NCBI GenBank assembly: GCA_035763085.1
Contig: DASUBV010000056.1
Span: forward strand, 1-31,974
Source: DASUBV01 sp035763085
Lineage (GTDB): Bacteria > Actinomycetota > Actinomycetes > Streptosporangiales > Streptosporangiaceae
Reading direction: 5' to 3'
DNA: 31,974 nucleotides
Shown here: piece by piece, positions 23,368 through 31,240 of the stretch
Position numbering within the stretch: the stretch's first letter is position 1
Layout of the letters: each line of letters begins with the position of its first letter
Program-made: the position numbers and the translations under genes
Notes under the pieces: model-generated
What the model saw: only the letters and a program-made list of their open reading frames with translations
Database searches by the model: none
What the model was told of the DNA's origin: nothing

Positions 23368-23446
23368 CCCCTGGAGCCCGGCGCCAGGGGATGCCCCCCG
23401 GCGCCCGCCTGACCCCTGGGGAGTCCCCGGTGCCAGGGATGCCCCC
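23368..23446 (+). repeat. Two tandem imperfect hairpin units upstream of gcvT
   Basis: Unit 1: CCCCTGG (23368-23374) pairs with CCAGGGG (23384-23390), followed by ATGCCCCCCG. Unit 2: CCCTGG (23414-23419) pairs with CCAGGG (23433-23438), followed by ATGCCCCCGT. Both contain CCGGYGCCAGGG followed by ATGCCCCC, with 45 bp between units. A further stem GGGCGCCG/CGGCGCCC lies just upstream (about 23333-23357). Glycine-riboswitch consensus motifs are absent. Role unknown. Confidence 0.5.
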
Positions 23447-23557
23447 GTGGCCCCTTCGGTAGGCTGGCCTGCGCCTGCCAGGCATGCGAACGCTGGCGGA
23501 TGGCAACCCCGGCCGGCCGCCAGCACGGCCGGCCGCGCGCCGGCCCTTGGAGCTCAC

Positions 23558-24700
23558 ATGACAGATCCCCGCACCGCCGACCCGGCTGCCGCCCGGCGCA
23601 CCCCGCTGGCCAGGGTGCACGCCGACCTCGGCGCCACGCTGACCGAGTTCGCCGGCTGGCAGATGCCGCTGCGGTACGGCAGCGAGACCGCCGAGCACCA
23701 GGCCGTCCGCCGCGCCGCGGGCCTGTTCGACCTGTCCCACATGGGCGAGCTGGCGGTGACCGGCCCGGATGCGGCCGCCACCCTGGACTACGCGCTGACC
23801 GGCTTTCTCAGTGCGCTCAAGCCCGGCCGGGCCCGGTACACGATGATCTGCGCGGCTGACGGCGGGGTGATCGACGACCTGATCGTCTACCGGCTGGCCG
23901 ATACCGAGTTCCTGGTCGTGGCCAACGCCGCCAACGCCGCGCCGGTCCTGGCCGCGCTGACCGAGCGAGCCGCCGGCCGGGCGGCGCAGGTCACCGACCG
24001 CACCAGCGACTACGCGCTGATCGCGGTCCAGGGACCGCGGTCAGCGGACATCCTCGGCCCGCTCACCGATACCGCCCTCGACGAGGTCAAGTACTACGCG
24101 AGCTACCCGGTCACGGTGGACGGCGCGCCGGTGCTGCTGGCCCGGACCGGCTACACCGGCGAGGACGGGTTCGAGATCTTCGCCCGGCCCGGCGACGCGC
24201 CGGGCATCTGGGCGGCGCTCACCGCGGCGGGCCGCCCGCACGGCCTGGTCCCGGCTGGCCTGGCGGCGCGGGACACGCTGCGCCTGGAGGCCGGGATGCC
24301 GCTGTACGGCAATGAGCTCGGCCGCGACCTGACGCCGTTCGATGCCGGCCTGGGCCGGGTGGTGCGGTTCGACAAGCCCGGTGACTTCGCGGGCCGGGCC
24401 GCCCTGGAGGAGCGCGCGCAGGCTGCCCCGCAGCGCCAGCTAGTCGGCCTCATCGGCCAGTCCCGCCGGGTGCCGCGGCACGGGTACCAGGTGCTGTGGG
24501 ACGGCGCCCCGGCCGGGACCGTCACCAGCGGGGCTCCCTCCCCCACGCTGGGCGCGCCGATCGCGATGGCCTACCTCACCCCGGCCGCGGCGCAGGCCGC
24601 GGGGCAGGGCGATGCCGGCCAGCGGCTGGCCGTGGACGTCCGGGGCCGTGCCGAGCCTGCCAGACTGGTGCCGCTGCCGTTCTACCGGCGCCCGGCCTAG
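23558..24700 (+). CDS. gcvT: Glycine cleavage system aminomethyltransferase (T-protein)
   Basis: 380 residues from the ATG at 23558, preceded by GGAG. It transfers the methylene group from the aminomethyl-lipoyl arm of GcvH to tetrahydrofolate, releasing ammonia. Key motifs: FAGWQMPLRYGS, FDLSHMGE, and the catalytic Asp101 in ADGGVIDDLIVYR. RTGYTGEDGFEIF and ARDTLRLEAGMPLYGNEL are conserved folate-site segments. The C-terminal barrel domain ends normally. gcvH follows 93 bp downstream on the same strand. The P- and L-proteins of the complex are not in the window. Confidence 0.96.
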   Translation: MTDPRTADPAAARRTPLARVHADLGATLTEFAGWQMPLRYGSETAEHQAVRRAAGLFDLSHMGELAVTGPDAAATLDYALTGFLSALKPGRARYTMICAADGGVIDDLIVYRLADTEFLVVANAANAAPVLAALTERAAGRAAQVTDRTSDYALIAVQGPRSADILGPLTDTALDEVKYYASYPVTVDGAPVLLARTGYTGEDGFEIFARPGDAPGIWAALTAAGRPHGLVPAGLAARDTLRLEAGMPLYGNELGRDLTPFDAGLGRVVRFDKPGDFAGRAALEERAQAAPQRQLVGLIGQSRRVPRHGYQVLWDGAPAGTVTSGAPSPTLGAPIAMAYLTPAAAQAAGQGDAGQRLAVDVRGRAEPARLVPLPFYRRPA

Positions 24701-24793
24701 TCCGCAGCGGACAATTTTCGCACCGCCGGACCGCCCGGCGGCTTACGACCCAAGACCATGTCAGACAGGATGAGCGGGACAAGAGAGGTGCAG

Positions 24794-25189
24794 ATGAGCG
24801 TTCCCGAGGAGCTGCACTACACCCCCGAGCACGAGTGGGTGGCCATCAGCGGCTCCATCGCCTCGGTCGGCATCACCGACCACGCCCAGCGGGCCCTGGG
24901 CGATGTCGTCTTCGTGCAGGCGCCAGCGCCGGGCACCCGGGTCACGGCCGGGGAGGCGTGCGGCGAGGTGGAATCCACCAAGTCGGTCAGCGACCTGTTC
25001 TCGCCCGTGGACGGCGAGGTCACCGAGGTAAATGCCGAGCTGGAGGATGACCCGGGCCTGGTGAACTCCGACCCGTACGGCGCGGGCTGGCTGTTCAAGG
25101 TCAGCCTGGAGATTGACGACGGGGACGTGCCGCCTGGCCTGCTGACCGCTGCTGAGTACACCGCGCTGACCGCGGGAGAGGACAGCTGA
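24794..25189 (+). CDS. gcvH: Glycine cleavage system H protein
   Basis: 131 residues from the ATG at 24794, preceded by AGAGAGG. An in-frame ATG at 24758 is less likely because MSVPEELHYTPEHEW is the usual N-terminus. It is the lipoyl-carrying shuttle of the glycine cleavage complex. The lipoyl-lysine is Lys63 in ESTKSVSDLFSPVDG. The C-terminal LLTAAEYTAL is typical. It probably forms an operon with gcvT. Confidence 0.96.
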   Translation: MSVPEELHYTPEHEWVAISGSIASVGITDHAQRALGDVVFVQAPAPGTRVTAGEACGEVESTKSVSDLFSPVDGEVTEVNAELEDDPGLVNSDPYGAGWLFKVSLEIDDGDVPPGLLTAAEYTALTAGEDS

Positions 25190-25207
25190 CGAGCGGCTCC
25201 GTACCCG

Positions 25208-25261
25208 CCCCGCCGGCCCCCGTCGGCCCCGCCCCGGGCGCCGGGGCGGGGGCCGGCGGGG
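25208..25261. terminator. Long bidirectional terminator between gcvH and the DUF3618 gene
   Basis: A perfect 14-bp inverted repeat, CCCCGCCGGCCCCC (25208-25221) and GGGGGCCGGCGGGG (25248-25261), with an inner 6-bp stem GCCCCG/CGGGGC, fills the gap between two convergent genes. It touches the stop codon of the minus-strand gene. Confidence 0.8.
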
Positions 25262-25555
25262 TCAGCCCTTCCTGCGCCCCCAGATCCGGTAGATCACCAC
25301 GCCTACCACCGCCAGCCCGACCGCGGCCGCGGCGAGCTGAACCTCGGGCCGCCCGGCCTGCTCGGCCAGCTGGTCCTTCAGCCTGCGCATGTTGCTGGCC
25401 GGGCTGACGCGCTCGGTGAGGGCATCGATGGTGCGCGCCAGGTCCTCCCTGGTCCGCTCGATGTCCGCGACGATCTGCTCGGAACTCCGCTTGGCCACGG
25501 TGCCGTTCAGGGTCGTCGTGCCCCGCACCTCCACTGCGCTGTCCGGATCGGCCAT
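25262..25555 (-). CDS. DUF3618 small membrane-anchored protein
   Basis: 97 residues from the ATG at 25555, with AGGAGGG at suitable distance; an ATG three codons earlier overlaps that ribosome-binding site. Central DUF3618 motif: EQIVADIERTREDLARTIDA followed by LTERV, an amphipathic helix. A single C-terminal membrane segment covers about 74-91 (AAAAVGLAVVGVVIYRIW), then a basic tail GRRKG. In actinobacteria such proteins often neighbour phage-holin-superfamily (DUF1469) membrane proteins, but none is present here. Function unknown. Confidence 0.85.
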   Translation of the reverse strand: MADPDSAVEVRGTTTLNGTVAKRSSEQIVADIERTREDLARTIDALTERVSPASNMRRLKDQLAEQAGRPEVQLAAAAVGLAVVGVVIYRIWGRRKG

Positions 25556-25710
25556 CGCTCGCATCCCTCCTGGACCAGGGACCTCCCTGGGGCCACCCCT
25601 GTGGTGCCGTGACTGCCTAGTGTCCCAGCCCGGCGGAGCCGGCGTCCGGCCGGCTGGCCGGTTGCCCGCTCTGCCCCGGACCGCCCCTGCACCCTGATGC
25701 GCGGCCCGCG

Positions 25711-25751
25711 CGGGTCTCCGGCCCCGCCACCGCGGCGGAGCCGGAGACCCG
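25711..25751 (-). terminator. Terminator hairpin of the secreted phosphatase gene
   Basis: CGGGTCTCCGGC (25711-25722) and GCCGGAGACCCG (25740-25751) form a perfect 12-bp stem 8 bp after the stop codon of the minus-strand gene. The loop is 17 bases and there is no U-tract. Confidence 0.7.
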
Positions 25752-25758
25752 GCTGCCC

Positions 25759-28215
25759 CTAGTGGGCAGCCGCCAGGTGGCGGGCCTGGCCGATGAGCCG
25801 GGCGCAGGCGAGCGTCTGGGCACCGGCACCCTGGACGGGCTGCCCGGCGAAGGCCGCCGCCTCCAGCTCGCCCTTGATCAGGCCGGCCAGCCGGTCCCTG
25901 GCAGCATCGAGCGTCTGCAGCCGCGCGTCCGCCGAGCGGTAGGCGCCATCACCCGGGCTGGTGCCCTCGATGGCGCCGGTGGCGGCGATCAGCGTATCGG
26001 TCCCGAAATCGCCCACGCTGGAGTTCAGCTGCTTGTAGCACTCCCCCAGCGCGGTCACGCCCGGTGCCGAAAGCGCATGGTCCGGGTGCGCCAGGATCTG
26101 CGTGATGACCCGCCCGTCGTGCTCGTAGTCATCCCGCAGGCCCGCCAGGTACATCAGCGTGGGCCGGATGTCGGTCTCATCCGTCCACGGTCCCGTGGTG
26201 CCTTCCTGCGGCACCGTGACCTGGCCGCTGTCCGGCCCGGCCGAGCTGGGTCCGTCGGCCGCGCCGGAGCCATCCAGGCCCAGGTGCTCGACTCCCGGCC
26301 CGGCGAAGCCCACGTAATTGGTGTCGATCTCGGCCGCGTAGTCGCCGTGGTCCCAGGCGAACCCGGTGCTCTGCTGGACGCAGGCGCCTGCGCAGGTCGC
26401 CGGCCCGGACTGCAGGAAGTAGTCGGGGCGGGCGAACATGGCGAAGGTCGGCGTGCGGGCCGGGTCCGCGGTCACCATGTGCAGGATTGCCTCCTCCGCC
26501 GGGTCGGCCAGGTAATTGGTGATCGGCTGCGTGGTTCCCGTGTACGGATTGGCCGCCGTCATGCTCGCGACGTCATGCTCCAGGGTCCGCACCTGCGGGG
26601 CGTCCGGCCCCGGCCGGGCCGGCAGGTAGAACTCCGGCGCCGTGTCATTCTCGAGGCTGAACGGGATGGTGTCCTGCTCCTGAGAGGCCAGCAGGCCGGT
26701 CGCGTTGACGCTGAGCTCGCCGAACGTGCCCACCGGGTAGCTGCACGGCACGTCGGGAGTCACCGTGTCGCCGGACACGGTCGCGCCGTCGCAGCCGGCC
26801 GGGCTCGGCGTGACCGCGCGGCCCACGTTGGCGCCGGCCTCATGGTCGCCCTCGTCCGAGCTGAGCACGAACAGGGTGTTGCGCGGAGTGATCCCGTCAG
26901 CGGCCAGCCGCTGGAAGAACGTCCCGAACGCCTGGTTGTAGTACTGCGCCTGGGCGATGTAGCAGGGACTGCCGCTGCCCAGGGCGGCCGGCGCGCCCTT
27001 GCAGGCCGCCAGGCCCGCGGGCGCCTCATTCCCGTGAATGTCGGCGATGTAGCCGTTGACGACGGGAACGCCGGCCTCCAGCATGTCCGCCATGTAGGCC
27101 AGCGTCTGGGACGCGTTGATCGGCCCGAAGCCGGGGAAGCCAGGATGGCCGGCCAGGAACGCGCCGTTGATCTGGTTGCCGTTCTCGTCGACCAGGTTCC
27201 CGGCCGCGTTGGTGACCTGGTAGCCGTGGTGACTGACATCGGGTGCGCCCGCGCCCAGCTGCGGAGCGACGTACCGGTGGCCGAACAGCGCGTCGAACCC
27301 GGTGTAGCCGCCCGGCTCATCCGGCAGCGCATCGGGCACCTGCGTGGCGGACGGCGCGGTCTGGCCGAACTTGACCGCGCGGGCGGTCGAGCAGAACGCG
27401 TTGCGCTGCGCGCAGTGCACCCCGATGCCGACGTAGTCAGCGGTCTCGGCGTCCTTGAAGGAGTCGGCGTCGGCCGCCAACTGCTGGTCCTCCGGGGAGT
27501 TAGCGCCGAACACCTTGGGGATGTCCACCGACGGGTTCTCCAGCACCTGGTTCACCGTTCCGACCTCGCCGACGTCGCAGCCGGCGCGGGTGAACGGCAC
27601 CCACGGCGCCGGGGTGACGGCGTCCGGGGCCGGGGCTGGCGACGTGGTGGCCGGCGGCGTTGCCGAGTAGACCAGCGACGGGCTGGTGTCGCGGCCGGTG
27701 TTCGGCGGCTTCGTGGTGTCGAAGGCCGGGTCGGTCCAGTAGGCGAACGTGCTGTCCAGGTCGCTGGAGCCGTCGGCGTTGTAGGACCGGTAGCTGTTGG
27801 ACACCGGCATGCCCGTGCGGTCGCCGTACAGGCCGGTCGCGGTGGTGAGCAGGTCATCGCCGGTGTGCGCGATCAGCGGTGTGTGGTCGTTGGACAAGAA
27901 CGTGCCGTTGCCGGTGAAGAAGTTCAGCAGGTTGGGCATGAGCTGCAGGTCAGACGGGACGTTGGGGTTGTCCCGGAAGAAGTGCACGTTGTCGAAGCCC
28001 AGCTGCACGATGTGCTTGACGCCGTTGCCCAGGTGACAGGAGCGCGCGTCGGCCCCGGCCATGCGGCTGGCCGGCGCCCGGTGCGCCGCCGACCGGGCCG
28101 AGGCCAGGACCTGGGCGTTCCCCCCGAGCAGGCATAGCCCGCCGGCCAGCGTCATGCTGGCGGCGGCGGCTGTCAGCGAGAGACCACGACGTCTCCCGCG
28201 GTACTGATGTCGCAT
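25759..28215 (-). CDS. Secreted alkaline-phosphatase-superfamily protein
   Basis: 818 residues from the ATG at 28215, preceded by AAGGAGG. The signal peptide is about 1-40: a basic start MRHQYRGRRRG, a hydrophobic core to LLGG, with cleavage probably near ALASA-type residues. A region HIVQLGFDNVHFFRDNPNVP contains the probable first metal ligand Asp75. HTGDDLLTTATGLYGDRTG contains the likely nucleophile region. SSDEGDHEAG is a later metal-binding motif, with WDHGDYAAEIDTNYVG further on. Many Cys pairs fit an exported protein. The annotation as a phosphatase or phosphodiesterase is by superfamily; the substrate is unknown. It stands alone with its own terminator. Confidence 0.8.
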   Translation of the reverse strand: MRHQYRGRRRGLSLTAAAASMTLAGGLCLLGGNAQVLASARSAAHRAPASRMAGADARSCHLGNGVKHIVQLGFDNVHFFRDNPNVPSDLQLMPNLLNFFTGNGTFLSNDHTPLIAHTGDDLLTTATGLYGDRTGMPVSNSYRSYNADGSSDLDSTFAYWTDPAFDTTKPPNTGRDTSPSLVYSATPPATTSPAPAPDAVTPAPWVPFTRAGCDVGEVGTVNQVLENPSVDIPKVFGANSPEDQQLAADADSFKDAETADYVGIGVHCAQRNAFCSTARAVKFGQTAPSATQVPDALPDEPGGYTGFDALFGHRYVAPQLGAGAPDVSHHGYQVTNAAGNLVDENGNQINGAFLAGHPGFPGFGPINASQTLAYMADMLEAGVPVVNGYIADIHGNEAPAGLAACKGAPAALGSGSPCYIAQAQYYNQAFGTFFQRLAADGITPRNTLFVLSSDEGDHEAGANVGRAVTPSPAGCDGATVSGDTVTPDVPCSYPVGTFGELSVNATGLLASQEQDTIPFSLENDTAPEFYLPARPGPDAPQVRTLEHDVASMTAANPYTGTTQPITNYLADPAEEAILHMVTADPARTPTFAMFARPDYFLQSGPATCAGACVQQSTGFAWDHGDYAAEIDTNYVGFAGPGVEHLGLDGSGAADGPSSAGPDSGQVTVPQEGTTGPWTDETDIRPTLMYLAGLRDDYEHDGRVITQILAHPDHALSAPGVTALGECYKQLNSSVGDFGTDTLIAATGAIEGTSPGDGAYRSADARLQTLDAARDRLAGLIKGELEAAAFAGQPVQGAGAQTLACARLIGQARHLAAAH

Positions 28216-28482
28216 GCCATCCTCCTTGCCGCGTTCCTCGGCCCCGATCCATCCGCTGAGCGTCATGCTCGGCCAGTGATGCGAACGCTGGCCGGCCGAC
28301 CAGCGACGAAACGGCTAATTCCTGCGTTATCGCCCATCCAGAGTGGCGGCGGAATTGGCCGATGACAATGGCCTCAGGGCTGCAATGCCCTATCCCGTGC
28401 CGCGGCGGCCAGCCACAGCGGCCGCGGCCGCACGCAGCCGGCCGGGATCCTGGCACCGGCCACCGCCGGTAGGATTCCCGGC
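28216..28482. other. Divergent intergenic region, secreted phosphatase / HAD hydrolase
   Basis: 267 bp between two divergent genes, holding both promoters. 28300-28375 is less GC-rich than the surroundings. No clear operator or RNA gene was seen. Confidence 0.3.
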
Positions 28483-29166
28483 GTGAGCGTGGCGGCAGTG
28501 ATCTTCGACTGGGGCGGGACACTGACGCCCTGGCACACCATCGACGTGGCGCAGCTCTGGCAGGGGGTGTGCGCCGAGCATTTCGGCGCCGATCATGCGC
28601 CGGGCATCGCCGCGGCCATCTGCGCCGCCGAGACAGAACTGTGGCAGCTAGCCGCCAGCGAGCAGCGCAGCTCGACGATGGACCACATCTTCGAGCGCGC
28701 CGGGGTCGCGCCGCCCGACGGGCTGCTGGCCACCTACACCAGGGCCTGGGACCCGCACACCTACACCGACCCCGATGCCCCGGCCCTGCTGGCCGGCTTG
28801 CGCGAGCGCGGCATCAAGGTGGGCGTACTGTCGAACACCTTCTGGCCGCGCAGCTGGCACGAGGAGATCTTCCGTCGCGATGGCGTGCTCGGGCTGATCG
28901 ACGGCGCGGTCTACTCCAGCGAGATTGACTGGACCAAGCCGCACCCCGAGGCGTTCCGCGCGGCCATGTCCGCGGTCGGGGTGACCGACCCGGGCTCGTG
29001 CGTGTTCGTGGGCGACCGGCCCCTCGACGACGTGCACGGCGCCCAGAGCGTGGGGATGCGCGCGGTCCTGATCCCCAACGGCGCGGTGCCGGCGTTCCCC
29101 GCCGCCAGGCCCGACGCGGTGGTCAGCCGCCTGGCCGAGCTGCGGCCGCTGCTTGACTCGTGGTGA
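28483..29166 (+). CDS. HAD-family hydrolase
   Basis: 227 residues from a GTG, with AGGA ten bases upstream. Motif I is IFDWGGTLT (nucleophile Asp9; the usual second Asp two residues later is Gly11), motif II VLSNT, motif III KPHPEAF (Lys) and motif IV GDRPLDDVHGA. The helical cap (about 18-90) is of the type seen in haloacid dehalogenase and phosphoglycolate-phosphatase-like enzymes. Loss of the second Asp of DxD may lower phosphatase activity, though DWGGT variants occur widely in actinobacteria. Substrate unknown. It converges on the next HAD gene with a gap of only 13 bp. Confidence 0.88.
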   Translation: MSVAAVIFDWGGTLTPWHTIDVAQLWQGVCAEHFGADHAPGIAAAICAAETELWQLAASEQRSSTMDHIFERAGVAPPDGLLATYTRAWDPHTYTDPDAPALLAGLRERGIKVGVLSNTFWPRSWHEEIFRRDGVLGLIDGAVYSSEIDWTKPHPEAFRAAMSAVGVTDPGSCVFVGDRPLDDVHGAQSVGMRAVLIPNGAVPAFPAARPDAVVSRLAELRPLLDSW

Positions 29167-29179
29167 GCCGCGGGCGCCG

Positions 29180-29827
29180 CTAGCCGCCGCGCCGGGCCGG
29201 GCCGGTCCGCAGGCCGGCGTACCAGTCCGGGAATTGCGCGAGCGAGTCCAGCACGGCCTGCGCGCCGGCCTCGAGCAGCTCGTTCCTGGTGAACGATCCG
29301 GTGGGAACGCCGACGGCGCGCACCCCGGCCGCCAGCCCGGCCTGCATGTCCGCGGCGGCGTCCCCGACGTAGGCCACCGCGCCGATGCGAGCCAGCACGG
29401 CGGCCTTCTCCGGCCCGTACACGTGGGCATATACCTGGTCAGCGCTGAGCCCGGCAGCCTGCAGGCTGGGGCCGACAGAGACGGGGTGCTTGGCGGTGAT
29501 GATCACCGCGCGCTGGCCGGCGGCGCGGACCGCGGCGATCGCCTCGCCGGCACCGGGTAGCGCGGTGGTCAGGCTCGGGGCCACGCGCAGGTAATGCCGC
29601 CGGTACCCGGCGGTCGCGGCCTCGACCTCGGCCGGCGGGAACCAGTAGGCAGCCTCGTCTTCCAGCTTGCTGCCCATCCGGCGGTCGACGGCGGCCAGGT
29701 CGATGCTGGCGCCGGTCTCGGCCGCCAGCGCCGTCCACGCGGCCATGATCGCCGGGCGGGAGTCGATGAGCGTGAGGTCCAGGTCGAAGCCGACCGGCCC
29801 GTCACGGCCAGGCCCGCGGGCGCCCAC
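29180..29827 (-). CDS. HAD-family hydrolase (phosphoglycolate-phosphatase-like)
   Basis: 215 residues from a GTG that directly abuts the stop codon of the upstream gene, indicating translational coupling. Motif I is GFDLDLTLIDSRPAI, with both Asp present in DLD but Leu where Gly is usual. Motif II is VIITAK, the motif III Lys is in PEKAAV, and motif IV is YVGDAAADMQAG. The cap domain is about 25-90. Third gene of the padR operon. Substrate unknown; sugar phosphates or phosphoglycolate are possible. Confidence 0.88.
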   Translation of the reverse strand: MGARGPGRDGPVGFDLDLTLIDSRPAIMAAWTALAAETGASIDLAAVDRRMGSKLEDEAAYWFPPAEVEAATAGYRRHYLRVAPSLTTALPGAGEAIAAVRAAGQRAVIITAKHPVSVGPSLQAAGLSADQVYAHVYGPEKAAVLARIGAVAYVGDAAADMQAGLAAGVRAVGVPTGSFTRNELLEAGAQAVLDSLAQFPDWYAGLRTGPARRGG

Positions 29828-30217
29828 CTAGACGGGCTCGGCGCCGGGCCGCCACGCCTTGCGCGTCGCCGGGATGGTGTCGCCGCCCGCGGTGATCCAG
29901 TACTCGGTGCCGGCCCGCAGCAGCCCGTCCTGCTGGCGCCAGAACGCGGCCATCGCGAACAGCTGCCCGTCGGGCGCGAGCACCTCAACCTGGGCAGCGC
30001 CCTCCTCGGGCCCGCCGACCACCTGCCGCACGGTCATCTCGCCCCAGGGCTCGGGGTACTCGACCTGGAAGGCCATGACGGCCTCCTTGCCCTCGAGCCG
30101 CTCACCGGTCGCGGGCAGGTCCACCTCGGCCTCGGGGTGCAGGAGGGTGGCGGCACGCTCCCAGTCCCGGTCCTGGTAGGCGGCATACAGAGCAGCAACC
30201 TGCGCGGTGGCATCCAT
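29828..30217 (-). CDS. NTF2-like / SnoaL-like protein
   Basis: 129 residues from the ATG at 30217, with AGGA nine bases upstream. A second ATG at 30247 would overlap the padR end region and cannot be excluded. AQVAALYAAYQDRDWERAATLLHPEAEVDLPATG and GKEAVMAF form the helix-hairpin start of the cone-shaped NTF2 fold, followed by strands (written here in two parts: AQVAALYAAYQDRDW, then ERAATLLHPEAEV). Proteins of this fold bind or isomerise small hydrophobic molecules; the role here is unknown. It lies between padR and the HAD gene in one operon. Confidence 0.75.
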   Translation of the reverse strand: MDATAQVAALYAAYQDRDWERAATLLHPEAEVDLPATGERLEGKEAVMAFQVEYPEPWGEMTVRQVVGGPEEGAAQVEVLAPDGQLFAMAAFWRQQDGLLRAGTEYWITAGGDTIPATRKAWRPGAEPV

Positions 30218-30250
30218 GGCCCCGATCCTGCCAGGCGCCCCGGACATTGC

Positions 30251-30880
30251 TCAGCCCCGGCCCTGCGCCGTCCGGGCTCCGGCGGTCTCACCGTGGAACT
30301 GCGCCCACAGCTGGCCCCAGCCGCTGGCCGGATCCTGGATGCGCTCGATGAACTCGCGCACGAACGCGACCTCGGCGTCTGCCATGGCCAGCCGGTACTC
30401 CTCCTCGACCAGGAACAGGGGCGGAACGCCGTCGGCCGCGGCCTTGTCCATCAGCGCCCGGGCCTGCGCCTGCTCGCCGGCCAGGTGGCCCAGCCGCCTG
30501 CCGAGCAGCTCGATGACCTCGCTCGGCGGCAGGGCCGCCACCAGGGACAGCGCGGCCACGAACGCGGGGTACTCATGGCGTGGCACCTCGACCAGCTCGC
30601 GCAGCCAGTCGCGCAGTTCCTGGCGGCCGGCATCGGTCAGCGCGTAGACCGTCCGCTCCGGCCGGTTCCCCTCCCGGGTCGCCTCCTGGCCCTCGATGAA
30701 GCCGGCCCTGGCCAGCTGCTGGACCACCATGTAGAGCGAGCCGTGATTGAACTTGATGCTGCGGTCGTCGCCGTGCTCGCGCAGGGTGCGGCCGAGCTCG
30801 TAGGGATGCATCGGCGCCTGGCTGAGGTAGGACAGGACCGCCAGGGCCAGCAGGTTGTCGACTTTCCGCCGCTGAGCCAT
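30251..30880 (-). CDS. PadR-family transcriptional regulator
   Basis: 209 residues. The N-terminal winged helix (about 7-85) includes LLALAVLSYLSQAPMHPYEL, FNHGSLYMVVQQLARAGFI and the wing region RPERTVYALTDAGRQEL. The C-terminal helical dimerisation domain of the long PadR (Vinculin-like) subgroup covers about 95-190. Its promoter has an overlapping 9-bp inverted repeat, which fits autorepression relieved by a ligand. The two downstream genes (NTF2-like, HAD) are in the same operon and may be part of the response. Ligand unknown. Confidence 0.92.
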   Translation of the reverse strand: MAQRRKVDNLLALAVLSYLSQAPMHPYELGRTLREHGDDRSIKFNHGSLYMVVQQLARAGFIEGQEATREGNRPERTVYALTDAGRQELRDWLRELVEVPRHEYPAFVAALSLVAALPPSEVIELLGRRLGHLAGEQAQARALMDKAAADGVPPLFLVEEEYRLAMADAEVAFVREFIERIQDPASGWGQLWAQFHGETAGARTAQGRG

Positions 30881-30930
30881 CGCCGTCGTGCCTGCCGATC
30901 CCGGGCGGCGCCCGGTTAGCGCCGTTCGGA

Positions 30931-30965
30931 GACTGATTATCCAGTACCGACTAATCAGTCGTCAA
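30931..30965 (-). promoter_or_regulatory. padR promoter with overlapping operator
   Basis: On the minus strand TTGACG (30960-30965), 18 bp, GATAAT (30936-30941) is a near-consensus housekeeping promoter, rare in this window. A perfect inverted repeat, GACTGATTA (30931-30939) and TAATCAGTC (30952-30960), covers the -10 and the spacer up to the -35. It lies about 50 bp upstream of the padR start, as expected for an autorepressor site. Confidence 0.75.
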
Positions 30966-31240
30966 CTAAGTTCTCACTAGCCTGTCGACCGGCAGCCTCG
31001 CAGATGCCTCCCCCAGGCCGGTCGGGACCTCGGATCGAGCGCGCAGGCCGCCACGCCCGGGCGACGGTCCGCGGCAGCGCCGGGACCGGGCACGACCACC
31101 TCGGTGCCGTCCCCGAAGCAGCGGCCGCCGAGCTGGCGCGGGTATGAGCGGCGCCGGGCGGGCCAGTCTGGTCCAGTACTCTCTGAGGCTGGCACGGCGG
31201 CAGCTGCGGCCGGCGAGACGGCAGCCGAGGAGGCGGGCGC

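Noticed and set aside
23296..23557. Glycine riboswitch before gcvT
   Set aside because: The conserved core motifs of the glycine aptamer were looked for and not found; only GC-rich tandem hairpins are present.
25762..28137. 791-codon plus-strand frame opposite the secreted phosphatase gene
   Set aside because: Antisense artefact rich in Arg, Val and Gly; the minus strand carries the signal peptide, a ribosome-binding site and family motifs.
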